DNA of 64,000 bases from Lonicera japonica (taxonomy: Eukaryota > Streptophyta > Magnoliopsida > Dipsacales > Caprifoliaceae), in the NCBI GenBank assembly GCA_021464415.1, contig CM038469.1, positions 20,913,901 through 20,977,900 of the forward strand, read 5' to 3'. A program made the translations under genes and the position numbers. This document shows positions 1 through 11,563 of this stretch, in pieces; the first letter of the stretch is position 1, and each line of letters begins with the position of its first letter. The notes below the pieces were generated by a model. The model was not told the DNA's origin and did no database searches. It saw only the letters and a program-made list of their open reading frames with translations.

Positions 1-1371
1 TAAAGGGCAAAAATCGAGAAAAAAGCACGAAAAAATCAGTCTCATGGAAACTAGATTTTTGGAATCCTTGGACCCTATAGAACCCAAATCCAAAAAGAAA
101 TAGTAGCGAATTTCGAAAAATTTTGTACTCTTTTTAAGAGAAAAACTCTCAATTTAATTAATCATCAAAAATTTTTGAAACAATAAATCCATCTCCTTCA
201 AATAGGACAACAAAACAATTAGAAACCTTATACAATAAGGAAACTAATTCTACTTAGGAAAAGGAAATAACTTCTAGAATAATCCTAATACAATAAGGAA
301 GTTAATAATAAAATAATAAGGAAACTTATTCAAAAAGGAAACTACTAATCTAATTCCTAATTGAATAATGAGACTCAAGAAGCCCTATTAATTTAAAAAC
401 AACTTATATTAATATCTTCTAGATTATTCTAATGACATCCTTGCTGTTTTAACCTCTTGAACTTCCACGCCCAATCTTTAGGAACCTCATAATCGTTTAA
501 GCTTCTTGCATCAAGAATGTGAAATTCTATGGAATTCCTTTTGAATTTCCATGCTCTATCCTTGTAATTCATCATGTGTGGATCATCATTTAGAATGCCA
601 TGAACCACCATGGTTGAATAGAAACTAGAGCTAAGCCGGATCACTTTAAGTATGAATTTGGATAACCTGAGGTGGTGATAAATGGGGAAAACTTAGGATG
701 AGGATAAATCAATATTCTTCCCATGAATGCATAATTTTTGGAAGACTCAACAAGAAAGTAAAATCGAAAACCACTTTTGAGTGTTTAGTAAGTGAAAACA
801 GACCGACAACAACAGTAACAATAACTTGAGAGCCCCATGGATAGGTTTATGGTAGGAATAAGCATTCCCAGAGTGCCTTTTTAACCTTCCGATTTTGAAA
901 ATTATTTTTGGAAAGTGACTCATTTTTTAAAATCTTGTTCAGGAAAACATTTTTGAAATTGGGAATTTCTCTCCTCTTAGAGTTGCTTTTCATGGAAATA
1001 GTAATAGAGAAATTCTCACTAAAAGGGCTCAGTGAGGGATTTCTATGGACGGGGTGGGTTGGGTAGCCTCTGGCTGTACTTGCCAAACCAAGAGTTGGTA
1101 TGTATGATAAAACTTTTTGCTAACTATTTTCACGACTAACGGTTAAATGGATAAGGTTTAAGGCTCCCTCTTATTTGGCAGGTCTTGATATATACCCATA
1201 AGGCGAGTACGTGAAAGGACCATTTGATATACATTTTAGGTACGTGAGTGTTCACGTCACTCAATATACCTTGGTTTGCTACTAGGCCAAAGAGAGTGAA
1301 AATTAGAGCTTTCAGTTTATGTTAACCTAGACAAGCCAACTCCCTACTCCTTAAACAAAATTTCCAGGTGT
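1..1371. other. Intergenic, no gene seen
   Basis: This AT-rich stretch has only short ORFs without recognisable domains. Repeated phrases such as AATAAGGAAACT occur between about 230 and 350. The style resembles the U3 or leader DNA of long plant LTR elements and it abuts the LTR debris to its right, so I infer retrotransposon-derived sequence. No promoter, RNA gene or intact terminal repeat could be identified. Confidence 0.4.
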
Positions 1372-1590
1372 GAGAATCCGGGCTTCCGACCCATTCTTCT
1401 CAGGTTTTTATATTTTTTAATTTTTTTCTTATTTTAGGGAAAACAATGTTTTTTAGAGTCACCAGTTTGTTTTACAAGAAAACAAACAAAAGATCGTACA
1501 AAAGATAATTCAAAAACGAACTACATTTTATACGTTTGAAACCAGAGATTTATTAATAACTTGATTTGCTAGGATTCGGGAACTACGTTA

Positions 1591-1621
1591 CGAATTGGGA
1601 AGGTGTTAAGCACCCAATTCG
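1591..1621. repeat. Hairpin in LTR leader region
   Basis: The 31-base block begins CGAATTGGG and ends CACCCAATTCG. The arms pair with a two-base bulge (AA) before GGTG and a small TTAAG loop. The second LTR copy (about 3150-3170) keeps the position but not perfect pairing. In sense it lies downstream of the LTR splice donor. Its role is unknown. Confidence 0.5.
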
Positions 1622-2000
1622 CCCTTTCGGTCTATCTAATGGATCATGTATTTAATTCCTATTCGATCTAGATATCCTACAAGTAGTTTGAATTGTTTTT
1701 CAAATAGTCCTTTCAGATAAATTTAATTTAAAATTGTATTTTGAAATCAAACTCGACCTTTGCGAGTGCCTACGTATTCATTCTTGGAATGAAATTAGAG
1801 TCTCGTAGTTCCACTTGTTTGGAAACTGTTTTTGTATTTTGTTTTGTTTTGAAAACGTGTCAAAACGGATTTTAGTTTTCTTGCACAACTTAGAAAGGAT
1901 TAGTTTTGAAAACAATGAACTTCTATGCAAGTTATCTAATTTCCTGTATTAAAACTTCGTATTTAAATGCGGTATTGAAATTCAGGAGAATTGTAGAAAG

Positions 2001-2010
2001 ACATACCTGA
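2001..2010 (-). other. Candidate 5' splice site in LTR leader
   Basis: On the minus strand the sequence reads TCAG/GTATGT, a full plant donor consensus, about 200 bases downstream of the TATA box at 2213-2222. Long plant gypsy elements can splice their leader, so this may be a real leader intron start. It was found by eye and no acceptor was located. Confidence 0.4.
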
Positions 2011-2212
2011 AGCGCTTGAAGAAGAATGGAGATTGCTCACTTACTCATTTCTCTCTTTCTCTCTTTAGGATTTTATCTCTCTAAAAACTCTCTCTGGCTT
2101 TCTCTTTTTAAATTTTTCTTTCTAAAATTTCTCTCTTATTATTTTGGCAGAATCTCCCCTCTTCCAAAAACTCTATCGAGTGTTGATGATGCTAAATGGG
2201 GCCCCAAGGGTC

Positions 2213-2222
2213 CTATTTATAG
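2213..2222 (-). promoter_or_regulatory. TATA box of the LTR
   Basis: The minus strand reads CTATAAATAG, a textbook plant TATA box. In sense it is followed by a purine-rich leader (GAGAGA tracts, 2030-2160) and a splice donor near 2006. The 13-bp minisatellite begins 42 bases upstream in sense. This supports an LTR core promoter with initiation near 2180. Confidence 0.6.
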
Positions 2223-2263
2223 AGAAATTTCTGCCAAAAAAGCTTTAAAAGGAGGCCAGCCAC

Positions 2264-2420
2264 AAGGGGTGTGGCTAGGGCCTGCGGTTAGAGGGTGCAG
2301 TTGGCTCTTGCAGCTGGGGCATGCGGCTAGGGGTTGTGGTTGGAGCGTGTGGCTAGAGGCTGCGGCTAGGGCCCAACCGTACAGTTGGGAGGTAGCCGTG
2401 CAGTTGGGGGGCATGCGGCT
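2264..2420. repeat. 13-bp GC-rich minisatellite upstream of LTR TATA box
   Basis: Eight consecutive units of exactly 13 bases (starts 2264, 2277, 2290, 2303, 2316, 2329, 2342, 2355) fit the plus-strand consensus RGGGNNTGYGGYT. They are followed by units of 19, 19 and 15 bases. The block is strongly GC-rich in otherwise AT-rich DNA and produces long spurious ORFs on both strands. It occupies the place directly upstream of the TATA box where other LTRs in this window carry palindromic arrays. Confidence 0.75.
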
Positions 2421-3190
2421 GGCTCTTGAAAATCTCAATTTTTCTAACAGGTAGCCATGTGGTCGATCCCCGTCCTACTAAGCGAAGTGGCAACATTGGT
2501 CGCAGCAGACTCCCAATGGATTCAAAGTCAGAGTTTTTCCTAACAGTCTTCTATATGCATGATGACTCAAAACTTGTTACAGAATGATCGTTTTGTATAA
2601 AAAAACATATTCACACGAGAGTCGTGGATTGGGGTGTTCACACCAGGATTGAATGGGGTAATTACACTCGTGATAATGCATGATAAATAGTGCGTGCGTA
2701 CAAAATAACGATTATGGGGGTATATTATGATGGACGCTTATGTGCAAAAGGCAAACAGGTATCCACCTAATCGCATCGATGTTATCTTTGAACTAAGGCC
2801 TACATGAGATAGAAAAAATAACAAGCGAAGAGTGGTAAGTCCTATATGCATATTCTTCCTTTTTTTAGAGTCTAATCATCTTAAAAATTGTCCCCAGAAA
2901 AGTAGCTACTTTGAGAACCCGCGTTTTCGATGTCGAGTCCTCGTGGGCGGTGATTTCGCTTTTATTAAAAGAAAGAAATGTTTTTTTTCAAAAAACAATT
3001 TTTAAAGGAATTAGAGTCGCTAGTTTGTTTTACTAAACAAACCAAAGGTTTGTGTAAAAGATACGTATTTATTGACTAAATATTAGCTTATACACAATGT
3101 ATGCGAAACTAGTTTATTCAGACGGATTCGAGGATTAAGTTACGAATTAGGAAAGGATTAGGGGCCCAATTCAGTTTTTCGGTTTCTTAA

Positions 3191-4094
3191 GTACGTAGAA
3201 TATGCACGTGTTTATAATTTAGCTTTTGCGTGCCATTGTTATTACTTTACAGCTTTCTATGCTTGCTTTAGGAAACAGGATTTTGGGGATGGGATGAAAA
3301 CTATGTGTTTCCTAATTCGCCCAATGATTTTGGAAATCAGTGTGGTGTGATTTGAAAAAGAGAATTTGATAATAGAAGATGCGATGAAACAAGTGATTTT
3401 GTGAAGCTTTGGGCTCTTTGAAAACTAATTCGTTGTGGATTCTTATATTCAATGTAGTATGCACTACATAATTGACCACATACATACATAGCCTATAACA
3501 TTGAAAAACAAACACAAAAAGATCACAAAATCCATTAATTGTTTGTGGTACAAACATTTCTCACGAGCCAATAACATTGAAAAACAAACACTAAAGTACC
3601 AGTGGTTCATGGATTTAAGAAATATAACACACACAAAATTAAAATAAAAAAGGTTTAACATAATAGATCACTAACATACATAGCGAATATGTTTCAAAAA
3701 CACACACAAAAAGATCACAAAATTCAAGATAGCATCAACAACTTCCATCATCAAATTGATTTCCCAAAGGAGCTAGGAGCAGCTTGCACATATTTCATAA
3801 CTACATTTCAATCTGCAGTAATTGAGAAAAAGGAGGAGAATTTACATATTATTTGATAAAAATAGAAGCAATGCTACACTTAGCGATCACATTTACCAGT
3901 TATTTATACCAAATGCAACAGTAAGTTATACGTTTTCGGAATGTACAAGTCACTAATGCACTCAGTATACATGATTACACAGTAAATGAAACCAGTAAGA
4001 GTATCATTTTTCATATAAGAATCCTCAACCACACTTTTTGCATTTATAGTCATATAAGAAATTAGATTTCGACACATACCACGTACTTGAAGAT
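3191..4094. other. 3' flank of the NLR gene, no gene seen
   Basis: This AT-rich region has no recognisable coding domain. Two short phrases repeat: ATAACATTGAAAAACAAACAC near 3497 and 3571 (given here in its shared core), and CACAAAAAGATCACAAAAT near 3512 and 3704. The part nearest 4094 should hold the 3' untranslated region and polyadenylation site of the minus-strand NLR gene. No single polyA signal stands out. Confidence 0.4.
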
Positions 4095-7000
4095 TTATGC
4101 TTGGGATAGGTTTTCACACTCGCATCTTCCTTCAATTATGTAATAATGATTGATTAATGGAACGTGCTTTACCCTGGCATAATCAACACTTTGTTCTCCT
4201 CGAATGCTATCTATTAGTTCCTCTGAAACTTCTTTCAAGTCCAATTCTTTGAGCTTGGTAAGGTGTTCAATGCCCCGGGGCACCTTCTTTAGTTCACCAC
4301 AAACATGTAGCTTCATGCGTACAAGACTTGGCATCACTCCATTAGAAATTATTATTTCGCTCAAATCACGAAAAATAACAAGGAACAAGTCTTGAAGCTT
4401 AGGGAACCCTTCGTAGAAGAACAATTTTACCTTCCCACGATCGTATGCATTCACCAAAGTGAGGTATTCTAAATTGGGCAACCCTTTTATATACTGAATA
4501 GGGTCTCCCTCTGCCACTTGGCTCCAATGCAAATGCAAACAAATTAAATTGCGAAGTGAAGGAAACCAAGAAGGCACTCTTTTCAATCTTCCAACTAAAG
4601 TTAGCTTTCGAAGAACCGAAGGATCCCATGATTGTGATAAAGTGTCTAGGGCGAGGAATTCATTCTCATTAGATGTCACTACAAGCAGGTAGCGAAGGAT
4701 TTTCATTTTTCCGATTGAGGCGCACAACTCTATCCCATCTGTTTCCCTCACGTTTGTAAGCTCAATCCCTTTGAGTTGAGTCAATTTTGAGATTCTCTTA
4801 ATAATCTCATTATTTGCTTCAATGCAATTTAGGACTTGGAGATTCTTTAACTTCGAAATAGTGGACGATACTCGCATTCCTAGTATATACCGAAATTCTT
4901 TAATTCTACCAGTGCGATAAGTCAATAAATGACGCATATTAAACAACTTATCTATTCCACTAGGAACCTCTTCAATATTTGTATCCCTAATATCCAATGT
5001 TTGTAAATTTCGTAATCTCCACATTGATTTTGGAAGATCCTTTATACCTGTCCTACTCAAATTCAAGTATCTTAAGTTGAATAACTTCCCAATAGTTTTG
5101 GGCACATGATCTATTGGTGCTTCATTTAACTCCAAGACTCTTAGTAATTTAAAACTAGATAAAAAAGAATCCAAGGACAAGGTGGAGTTTTGGCAAAAGT
5201 TGAAAGCCGCAAAAGAGCGAACCTGTGACATATTAGGGGCAAACGTTGGTGTGCTGTCATCCACAGGGTGGAGTAGGCATAAGCGGCGTGGCCTTCTCTC
5301 ATCTTCTATTCCAGCTTGTAAGTCATATATGGAACTGAAATTATCCTTGTCCGATATAGAAAGAGCAAGCTCTCTCATAAGATCGTGGAGTCGGCACTGT
5401 TTGGCTCCTAAGAAGGTATTACTCTTCTTTACTTGAAGCAAGTTACGAGAAATGAGTTCTTTCAGATAGCTTTTTCCAACTTTCTCTGGTGTAAAACCTC
5501 TTCTTTCTTCCACAAAACCTTCGGCCACCCACAATCTAATGAGTCTCCCACTTCCAACCCAGTAATCTCCTTCGGGGAAACGACAGCAATACAAAAAACA
5601 TTTTTTCAGGCAATAGGGTAAATCACGAAAACTGAGAAACAAAATGGTTTTGACGACTTCAAGCCTGGGATTGTCCCTCCAATGCCATTCAAAGTTGTTA
5701 TAAATAGTCCTCCATTTCAATTCTGACCTATCTTTCGAAGCCATAAGACCTCCCAAAGCCACAATTGCAAGTGGTAGTCCTTCGCACTTCTTAACTATGT
5801 CCCTAGCTATATCTTCTAACTCCGGAGGACAAGCTTTCTCAGGGTCATTAGAAAATGTCTTGATGCAAAAAAGTGTCCAAGCCTGATCCTCCGTAAGTTG
5901 TTGAGAGTGGAGGACATGGCTTCTAACCCCAAACGGGTACATCGCTACATCTTCCTTTCGGGTGGTTAGTATGACTCGACTTCCTTTTTTACCATCTGGA
6001 AGTGCAATATTTATCTGCATCCAAAGATTGTTAGTCCACACGTCGTCTAGAACAATAATATACCTCTTTTTCAGCAAGAATTGGACTAAAGTCTCCGTGA
6101 GTTGTTTATAGCCCATTGTCTTTAAATCAAAAAGAGCTAGCTGATCATTCTTCCCATCAAACAAGTCTATAATCAACCTCCTAAGAAGGTCCTCAATCTT
6201 GTAGTTTTGAGAGATGGTAACCCAAGCAGAACAACTGAAAGAACGCTTCACTTTATGGTCATTGTAAGCATTAGCAACTAATGTTGTCTTTCCTAAACCA
6301 CCCATCCCCACTACTGAAATGACTGTGCGTTGGGGTTCTTCATCCATCAACCACCTTAGCAACATACTTCTTTCTCTCTTCTTCCCCACGACTTCATTTT
6401 CCTCAACAAAGAAAGATGATTCCTTGATATTTTCTACCCAGCAGGGACCGGGATCAGAGCTCGAACCTGTTGGAAGAATAAGTTAATATCCTACTGCTAG
6501 CGTAAAAATTACATCTAACTTGTATAGACACAATTTCTCAGGATGAAATTTCTCGTTATATTAATATATGGTTGATACGGTTAGCTCGCTGGATCACACA
6601 CCTTCAATTCTATAAATTTAAAAATAAAAAATAAAATAGCTAATTAGGATTTCACCGGCTTTTTTGGTCCTCGTCAGATCCACTAAGGACTAGTAAGATT
6701 AAATTTTATTCTCTATATATATATGTATCTCTCTCTTAACTATACGTTATTAAAAATTAATTTTACGCATACAAAGTTAATTTGAATAAATAACGGCTGA
6801 TTTTACAAGTTTAATAACCTTCATCATATTCATAAGCCTTTTCAAAACAAACAAGTGCACTGATTTCAAAAAAAACAAAAATCAAAGGTGCAAATCTTCC
6901 CAATAGTTTCATACCACTAAGCAAACAGTTATAAATATTTGAAGGTCAAGGCATAATAATATAAATAAATACTTCTATATCCTATGTGGTAATCTCTAAT

Positions 7001-7889
7001 GGTAATTTGGTAATTTCTACCGGTAGTTTTTATTTTTTAATTTCTATCCTATGTGGCAATGTCTTTTTAGTACCAAATGAATGAGCAAACACTCCATCCC
7101 ATTTGCTTGGTGCAATAGCACTTAACTAAATGAGAACATACTTGTTGCATTTGGGCCGGGCCAAGTCACTGCTGGGTACAAAAAAATATGCTAGCTTGAT
7201 GCACATTTACTCGGTTCTATTTTGTCGAGTAAATGTGCACAACTGCACATACTCGATGCTATTAAACGAGCAAATGTTAGAGAGTGTTTTGATGGGTATA
7301 ATTAGTGCCGCTCCTAGAAAGGGGTATTAAAGTCAAACGTAAATATGAATAAATATGAGTTGTTCATATTAAATGAAAAGTGGTACAAATAACTAATATT
7401 AATCAGTTTGATGAATTAACAACTATTGAATTAAAGAAATGAGGAATGTAAATAAACCGAACCTTCGTCTATATGACCAAGATCATATCTCTTGCTTCTA
7501 TTTGCAATCTCTTTGATCTCGGCTTTGATCCGTTTTAGTTTGATGGCTGTGTAAAACTTTACGTATATTTCTTTCGGGAGACGAAGGAATCTGTGGAAGA
7601 AACCCTTGAAGCTCTGTCCATCTCCTCCTCTTATGTTTTCCATATGATAGATGAACTCATCGATCACATCCTCAACTTTATATGCCGCGTCTTGTACTTG
7701 TGCCACCCAGAAATCGTACGATTCATTTTGGTCATTGTTGCACTTGTTAGCAACTCTAAGGAAAGATCTCATACTCTCCAGCTCCACCTTCAAATCTCTT
7801 ATTTCGTGGCGAATTCCGACAATCAATAATTTCTTCTTGAGAACAGAATTGATGCTCAGTAAAGTGACCTCCACACCAAATATCTCCAT
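4095..7889 (-). CDS. CC-NB-LRR disease resistance protein (RPM1-like NLR), two exons
   Basis: Intracellular immune receptor: an ATP/ADP-switched NB-ARC module with an Rx-type coiled coil and LRRs that detects pathogen effectors or modified host proteins. Exon 1 is 7889-7463 and exon 2 is 6466-4095. The donor AAG/GTTCGG and acceptor CAACAG/GTTCG join in phase to give 932 residues, the usual size for RPM1-like proteins. Visible: coiled coil 1-142 with EDVID at 73-77; P-loop GMGGLGKTT 196-204; kinase-2 VLDDVW 281-286; GSRVILTTR 304-312; GLPLA 372-376; an MHD-position motif reading LHD at 502-504; LRRs from about 560 to the end. The ATG at 7889 is chosen because the coiled-coil homology starts directly after it. 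No frameshift or stop is seen. The intron (6467-7462) holds a MITE. It is the only NLR in the window. Exact subfamily and specificity cannot be read from the sequence. Confidence 0.93.
7088..7325. mobile_element. MITE-like element in the NLR intron
   Basis: This non-coding block has internal dyads, including a perfect 13-base inverted repeat (GCACATTTACTCG at 7201-7213 and its complement at 7226-7238). It shares phrases in the same order with 45264-45498, such as the hairpin region, GAACATACTTG or GTACATACTTG, and a right end near GGTATAATTAGTG. The other copy has clear terminal inverted repeats, while this copy's left terminus is eroded. It lies wholly inside the intron and so leaves the coding sequence intact. 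Confidence 0.55.
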
Positions 7890-8439
7890 GTTTTTGTACG
7901 TCAGAAAATTTAAGTTTATTTTCCTGAAAAATAGAACAATGATTATTATATATGTTATATATGTATTTGACATGGATTTCACTAGGAGAAAAGCCATGGG
8001 AAAAGGCAGTATAATATATACAAATATATGTACATGGCCATGTTTAGCTGTGAGGATATTTCCAGTGAGTTTAAGTATATGTACATGCATATATGGCCAT
8101 GTTCTTCAATTATGGGTTTATAATTTTTACTTTTAATTAGTAAGGGTTAAACTGGGAAATAAGATAGGTTAACTTAACTAATTAATTTTGAATGGAGGAT
8201 TAACTTAGAACAAGGTCAACTTAGTTCAAATTTAAGTCTAAATAGAGTTTCCCAAAGCTAAATAGTTAATTATTAATGTATATAATAAGGGGTAATAGAT
8301 TTTGAATCTTAACAATTTATAAGGATAAAATATTAAATGTCTAGCTAAGATTTTAAATGGTTGACAATACATTTGTCATAGGTTACGAATAAGTTATTTA
8401 TAACATCCAATGCATCTAAAGGGCACAAGCCATGCCAAT
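7890..8439. other. Upstream region of the NLR gene
   Basis: This AT-rich, non-coding stretch upstream of the NLR start codon should contain its 5' untranslated region and proximal promoter. TATA-like strings are common and none is decisive. A repeated GTACATG/CCATGTT phrase occurs at about 8030-8105. No other gene is seen. Confidence 0.4.
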
Positions 8440-8935
8440 AGATCGTATTAGTACCCAAACTCAATCTGTTTAGTCGGATATGGATGCATATTTTTTATCC
8501 GTATATCCAAATCCAATCTAAACCCATTTAGGATTTGATTAACAAATCGGACATGAATACATATCAATCCGTTCAATCCCTTTGTGATCCGATCCAATCC
8601 GTGACAAAATTGATCTTAAATTTATCATTATTTATATTTATCACCTTCTTATTAATACACTTATAAAAATTAACTATAACTTAAAAACTATTAAATAAGT
8701 TTATTTTACAAGAAAAGAAGATATTTAACTATGGTTAAATTTCTTTACTTTTATATTAATTACTTTATTTTTTATATATTCACAAACTAATTATAATATA
8801 ATTAAAATTTAAACGGATCAGATATAATCTGATTCGAACAAATTTGGATCAATGTTTAGATAATCCATTACTCAAAACTTTTTTTAAATATGGATATAAA
8901 TTAACCCTTATCCGATTTATTGACAGGCCTATGTA
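8440..8935. repeat. Degenerate repeat rich in ATCCGAT/ATCCAAATC phrases
   Basis: Phrases such as GTCGGATATGGATGCATAT, GATCCGATCCAATCC and CGGATCAGATATAATCTGATTCG recur. The two ends show loose inverted similarity (CAATCTGTTTAGTCGGATATGG against CTTATCCGATTTATTGACAGG). The style matches a widespread plant non-autonomous element with Gly-Ser-like low-complexity text, but I cannot define termini or a target duplication. Confidence 0.35.
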
Positions 8936-9177
8936 CCGCAATATGATAAAAGAGCAACAAGCTTACTTGGAAAAGACATAAATAATTGGAGAATAACGGC
9001 ACCCCTCTCTCCGAGAATATAGAAAAAGATCCTATTTGCAATCAAGTAGTAACGGTGGAGAAAGAAGTATGGGTGAAATGGGGGGAGATTCTTTTTGTGG
9101 GCAAAATTTTGTTGTGGTTTTTGGTTTGTGGGAATAATATGGAGAGGAAATTTGTTATACATTTTAGTGTTTAGAGA

Positions 9178-9200
9178 TACATATATATATATATATAAAT

Positions 9201-9256
<56 letters not shown>
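9178..9256. repeat. Compound (AT)n-(GA)n microsatellite
   Basis: A run of AT repeats (about 9178-9197) is followed by about 26 GA units (9204-9256). It lies 1.3 kb upstream of the NLR start codon. Long GA tracts near plant promoters can bind BBR/BPC-type GAGA factors. A link to NLR expression here is speculation. Confidence 0.9.
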
Positions 9257-9258
<2 letters not shown>

Positions 9259-9709
9259 AAGCAATCACACCCAGGATAATGACTTTAAACAAGATCTAAG
9301 AGATGAGTGTACGAGGCAGTGGAGAATTGTCGGTTACAGCATTTCTCATGTAAGCATTTTGTTTTTACGCGGCATAAAAAAATCTTTTGATAAATAGATC
9401 TTACAAAAATCATCTCCTAATTCATAAAAGATAAATTAATAATTTTATATATAAAATGGGTCTTTTTTTGATAAGTCATTATTCATACGTTTTTAATGTG
9501 TACTTTTTATCAATAAAATAAATTATAAAATTACTATTAAAATATTTGAAAGCATAAAAAGAAAAAATATGCAAACAAAAATGATGATGTTGGCACTATA
9601 ACATTTAAATAAGATACGGTATTACAGAATTTTTACATAAATATCACCAAAAAAAATAAAAATTAAGAGAATAGTGGCCGTTATTAATAACTAAAATCAT
9701 CATGTAAAG

Positions 9710-9854
9710 AGGACAAGTGTTAGCCCAATGGTAGACAACCTCCACCCTTGCCTTGAAGTCAAGAGTTCGACTTATGTGGGTGGAAGTGGGTTTTTCTTTA
9801 TTTGTAGAATTAAAGGAGAGACTTAGACCTTTCTTAATTTTTTGTTTAAAAAAA
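9710..9854 (+). mobile_element. tRNA-derived SINE with target duplication
   Basis: A box-A-like element (TTAGCCCAATGGTAG at about 9720) and a box-B-like element (GAGTTCGACTT at about 9763) sit at tRNA-like spacing, followed by a unique body and an A-rich 3' tail. Near-identical flanks (AAAATCATCATGTAAAG at 9693-9709 and AAAATCATCCATGTAAAAG at 9855-9873) form a target-site duplication of about 17 bases with small indels. This is a Pol III retroposon copied by a partner LINE. It is not a functional tRNA, because no acceptor stem forms. Confidence 0.75.
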
Positions 9855-10134
9855 AAAATCATCCATGTAAAAGTTACATGGCAACATTATTTTTATTTTG
9901 TTTCCCTTCTTAATCATCAACCCGAAAGCTGTGATGAGGTGAAAGTCTCTAAGTTTCAAAAGAAACTTACGGACCATTTTTAACCACACTTTATACGTCA
10001 ATTAGTTTTTAAATTAACTTTTTAATAATTGCCAAATTTTACTCCTCCTTTTTATTATAGCCAATTTAACCCATGTAAACATTATATATTATAGTTTAAA
10101 AAATGCCTTTAATTACATAAATCTGGGATAATGC

Positions 10135-10258
10135 TTAAGTAGCTAAGAAAGTGATATTTCATATGGAAGGCCAAAGGTTCAATCCCCTCTCCTCCCCTCC
10201 ACTAAAAGAACCGGCCAGATTTATTCTCGTTTGTTTTTTTTTTTTAAAAAAAAAAAGT
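10135..10258 (+). mobile_element. Second tRNA-derived SINE-like element
   Basis: A good box B (AAAGGTTCAATCCCC, about 10174) follows a weaker box A (AGTAGCTAAGAAAGTG). Then come a pyrimidine-rich body and a T/A-rich tail. TTAAGTAGCT on the left and TTAAGTAACT on the right may be a decayed target duplication. Boundaries are approximate. Confidence 0.5.
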
Positions 10259-10566
10259 ATTTAAGTAACTATTCACTTTTAGTAGTTAAATTAAGTTCAT
10301 TTTTTTTAAATCTAAAAATGGATTGAACATAACAAGTTTGAAATTATGCTCGTCACACATTTAAATTAGGTCAATCAAGTTCGAAATTAAGTTTTCAATA
10401 ATTACATTATTTTATCCCAACTTTATATTATTAACATTTTAGCTCATGTATAAAATATTCTAACTTCCACTTAAAAAAAATCTTAAGCAACTAAACTAAT
10501 TACTTTATATCAATTAAGCCATGCAGTGTGTACATATGTAAGTGGGTGTTGAGGGAGTAAAACCGC

Positions 10567-10591
10567 GGGGGGGGGGGGGGGGGGGGGGGGG
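10567..10591 (+). repeat. Homopolymer of 25 G
   Basis: Twenty-five consecutive G bases preceded by ACCGC and followed by TTTCG. Such a run is very rare in this AT-rich setting and could fold as a G-quadruplex. Its length is likely polymorphic or affected by sequencing error. The flanks to 11259 contain no gene. Confidence 0.9.
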
Positions 10592-11259
10592 TTTCGACTT
10601 GCTCTTTTTGATTAGCAAATAGATCAGCAAGTGTTTCTACTTACTCATTAATAGCAAATATGATTGAGTAAAAATATCTATGTTGTATAAATTTAGTAGA
10701 AGAAAAGAAATTATAAAGGGGCATACCTAGATTTTTTTAAAAGAGCAGGAGAAATAAGATTCAAATTTGCTCTTGAAAGAAGTTTTATTGTTACTTCGTG
10801 TCGCTGTGGAAGAAATTTTAGCATTTTTGTATTTCGTTAGAGATTTTTTATGTTTTATTCATTGAAGCCGTAGGTTGAAGAAGTAACAATTAATGTACAA
10901 GAAGTTAAGGAAAATTATATTGCTTGATTTATTTATTTTAGGGGAACTAATATTTATAGCTGTAAAAGGAGTACATGAGCATTGCCTATTCATAATTGGT
11001 TATGGAGAAATTTAATACTGATATAAATATAAGATGGGTGAATTTGTGCAAAAGATAAAATAGAGTCATATTCTTGTAATTATAGTTTTAATTGTAATAG
11101 GTTTTTGTTTTCTTATTAAAGATAGAGTTTGAGCGGGAGTGATCAACTTCCTTAAACTTGTGGTGATAAAATGATTGTAAGTTTAAGAAACTTAGAGTAA
11201 CTTTCATACTAGCAAGGTCCAATATAAAAATTTTCAAAAACATAAGACACATGCATACA

Positions 11260-11490
11260 TTAATATATATATATATATATATATATGAATGTAATAATTT
11301 TCAAAAATTATTAATTATTTTTGAATTGTATATAATATCGCATGTTATTATATGAAGTCAGAAGGCAATTGAAATTGTGCTAGGTTTTTGTAATTCTAAT
11401 TTTGCCTTTGCGTTCTTTAATTTAACAAGAATATTACACTATAATGTAAGAACAAGATTTGAAGTTAGTGAGGATAATAAGCATAGTTAT
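11260..11490 (+). repeat. Diverged third copy of the 14.2/14.9 kb repeat
   Basis: After an (AT)n tract (about 11264-11286) the sequence shares phrases in order with 14100-14300 and 14910-15010: AATAATTTTCAAAA, TTATTAATT, a GGTTTTTGTAAT-CTAATTTT block, ATTACACTATA, and CAAGATT-GAAGTTAG. No coding potential. It extends the tandem repeat family below. Confidence 0.5.
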
Positions 11491-11563
11491 TTGACTTGTA
11501 CTAGACACCAACCCGGCAAAGGGATTGGGTTAATGGGTCATCAATCCATGTTATATATATATA

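Larger units (their letters stand above)
1372..3190 (-). repeat. Degraded Tat/Ogre-like LTR sequence in two direct copies
   Basis: Two related blocks (about 1372-1640 and 2911-3190) share a GAGAAYCCGSG-like start, a GAGTC-CTAGTTTGTTTTAC block and a block with ACGTTACGAATTGGG or AAGTTACGAATTAGG, in the same order and direction about 1.54 kb apart. Such text is familiar from LTR regions of long plant gypsy elements (Tat/Ogre type). Sense direction is inferred as minus from a perfect TATA box (2213-2222), a long pyrimidine-poor leader and a consensus splice donor downstream of it. No coding domain remains. Family assignment is by resemblance only. Confidence 0.5.

Noticed and set aside
2026..2454. 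A 142-codon ORF and an antisense ORF over the same bases
   Set aside because: Both are produced by the GC-rich 13-bp minisatellite and a CT-rich leader. There is no domain and the region behaves as an LTR promoter.
5182..5621. Plus-strand ORFs over the NLR exon
   Set aside because: Antisense shadows of the NB-ARC and LRR coding sequence without domains.
9714..9790. tRNA gene candidate
   Set aside because: Only internal promoter boxes are conserved. No cloverleaf or acceptor stem, and a target duplication and A-rich tail show a SINE.
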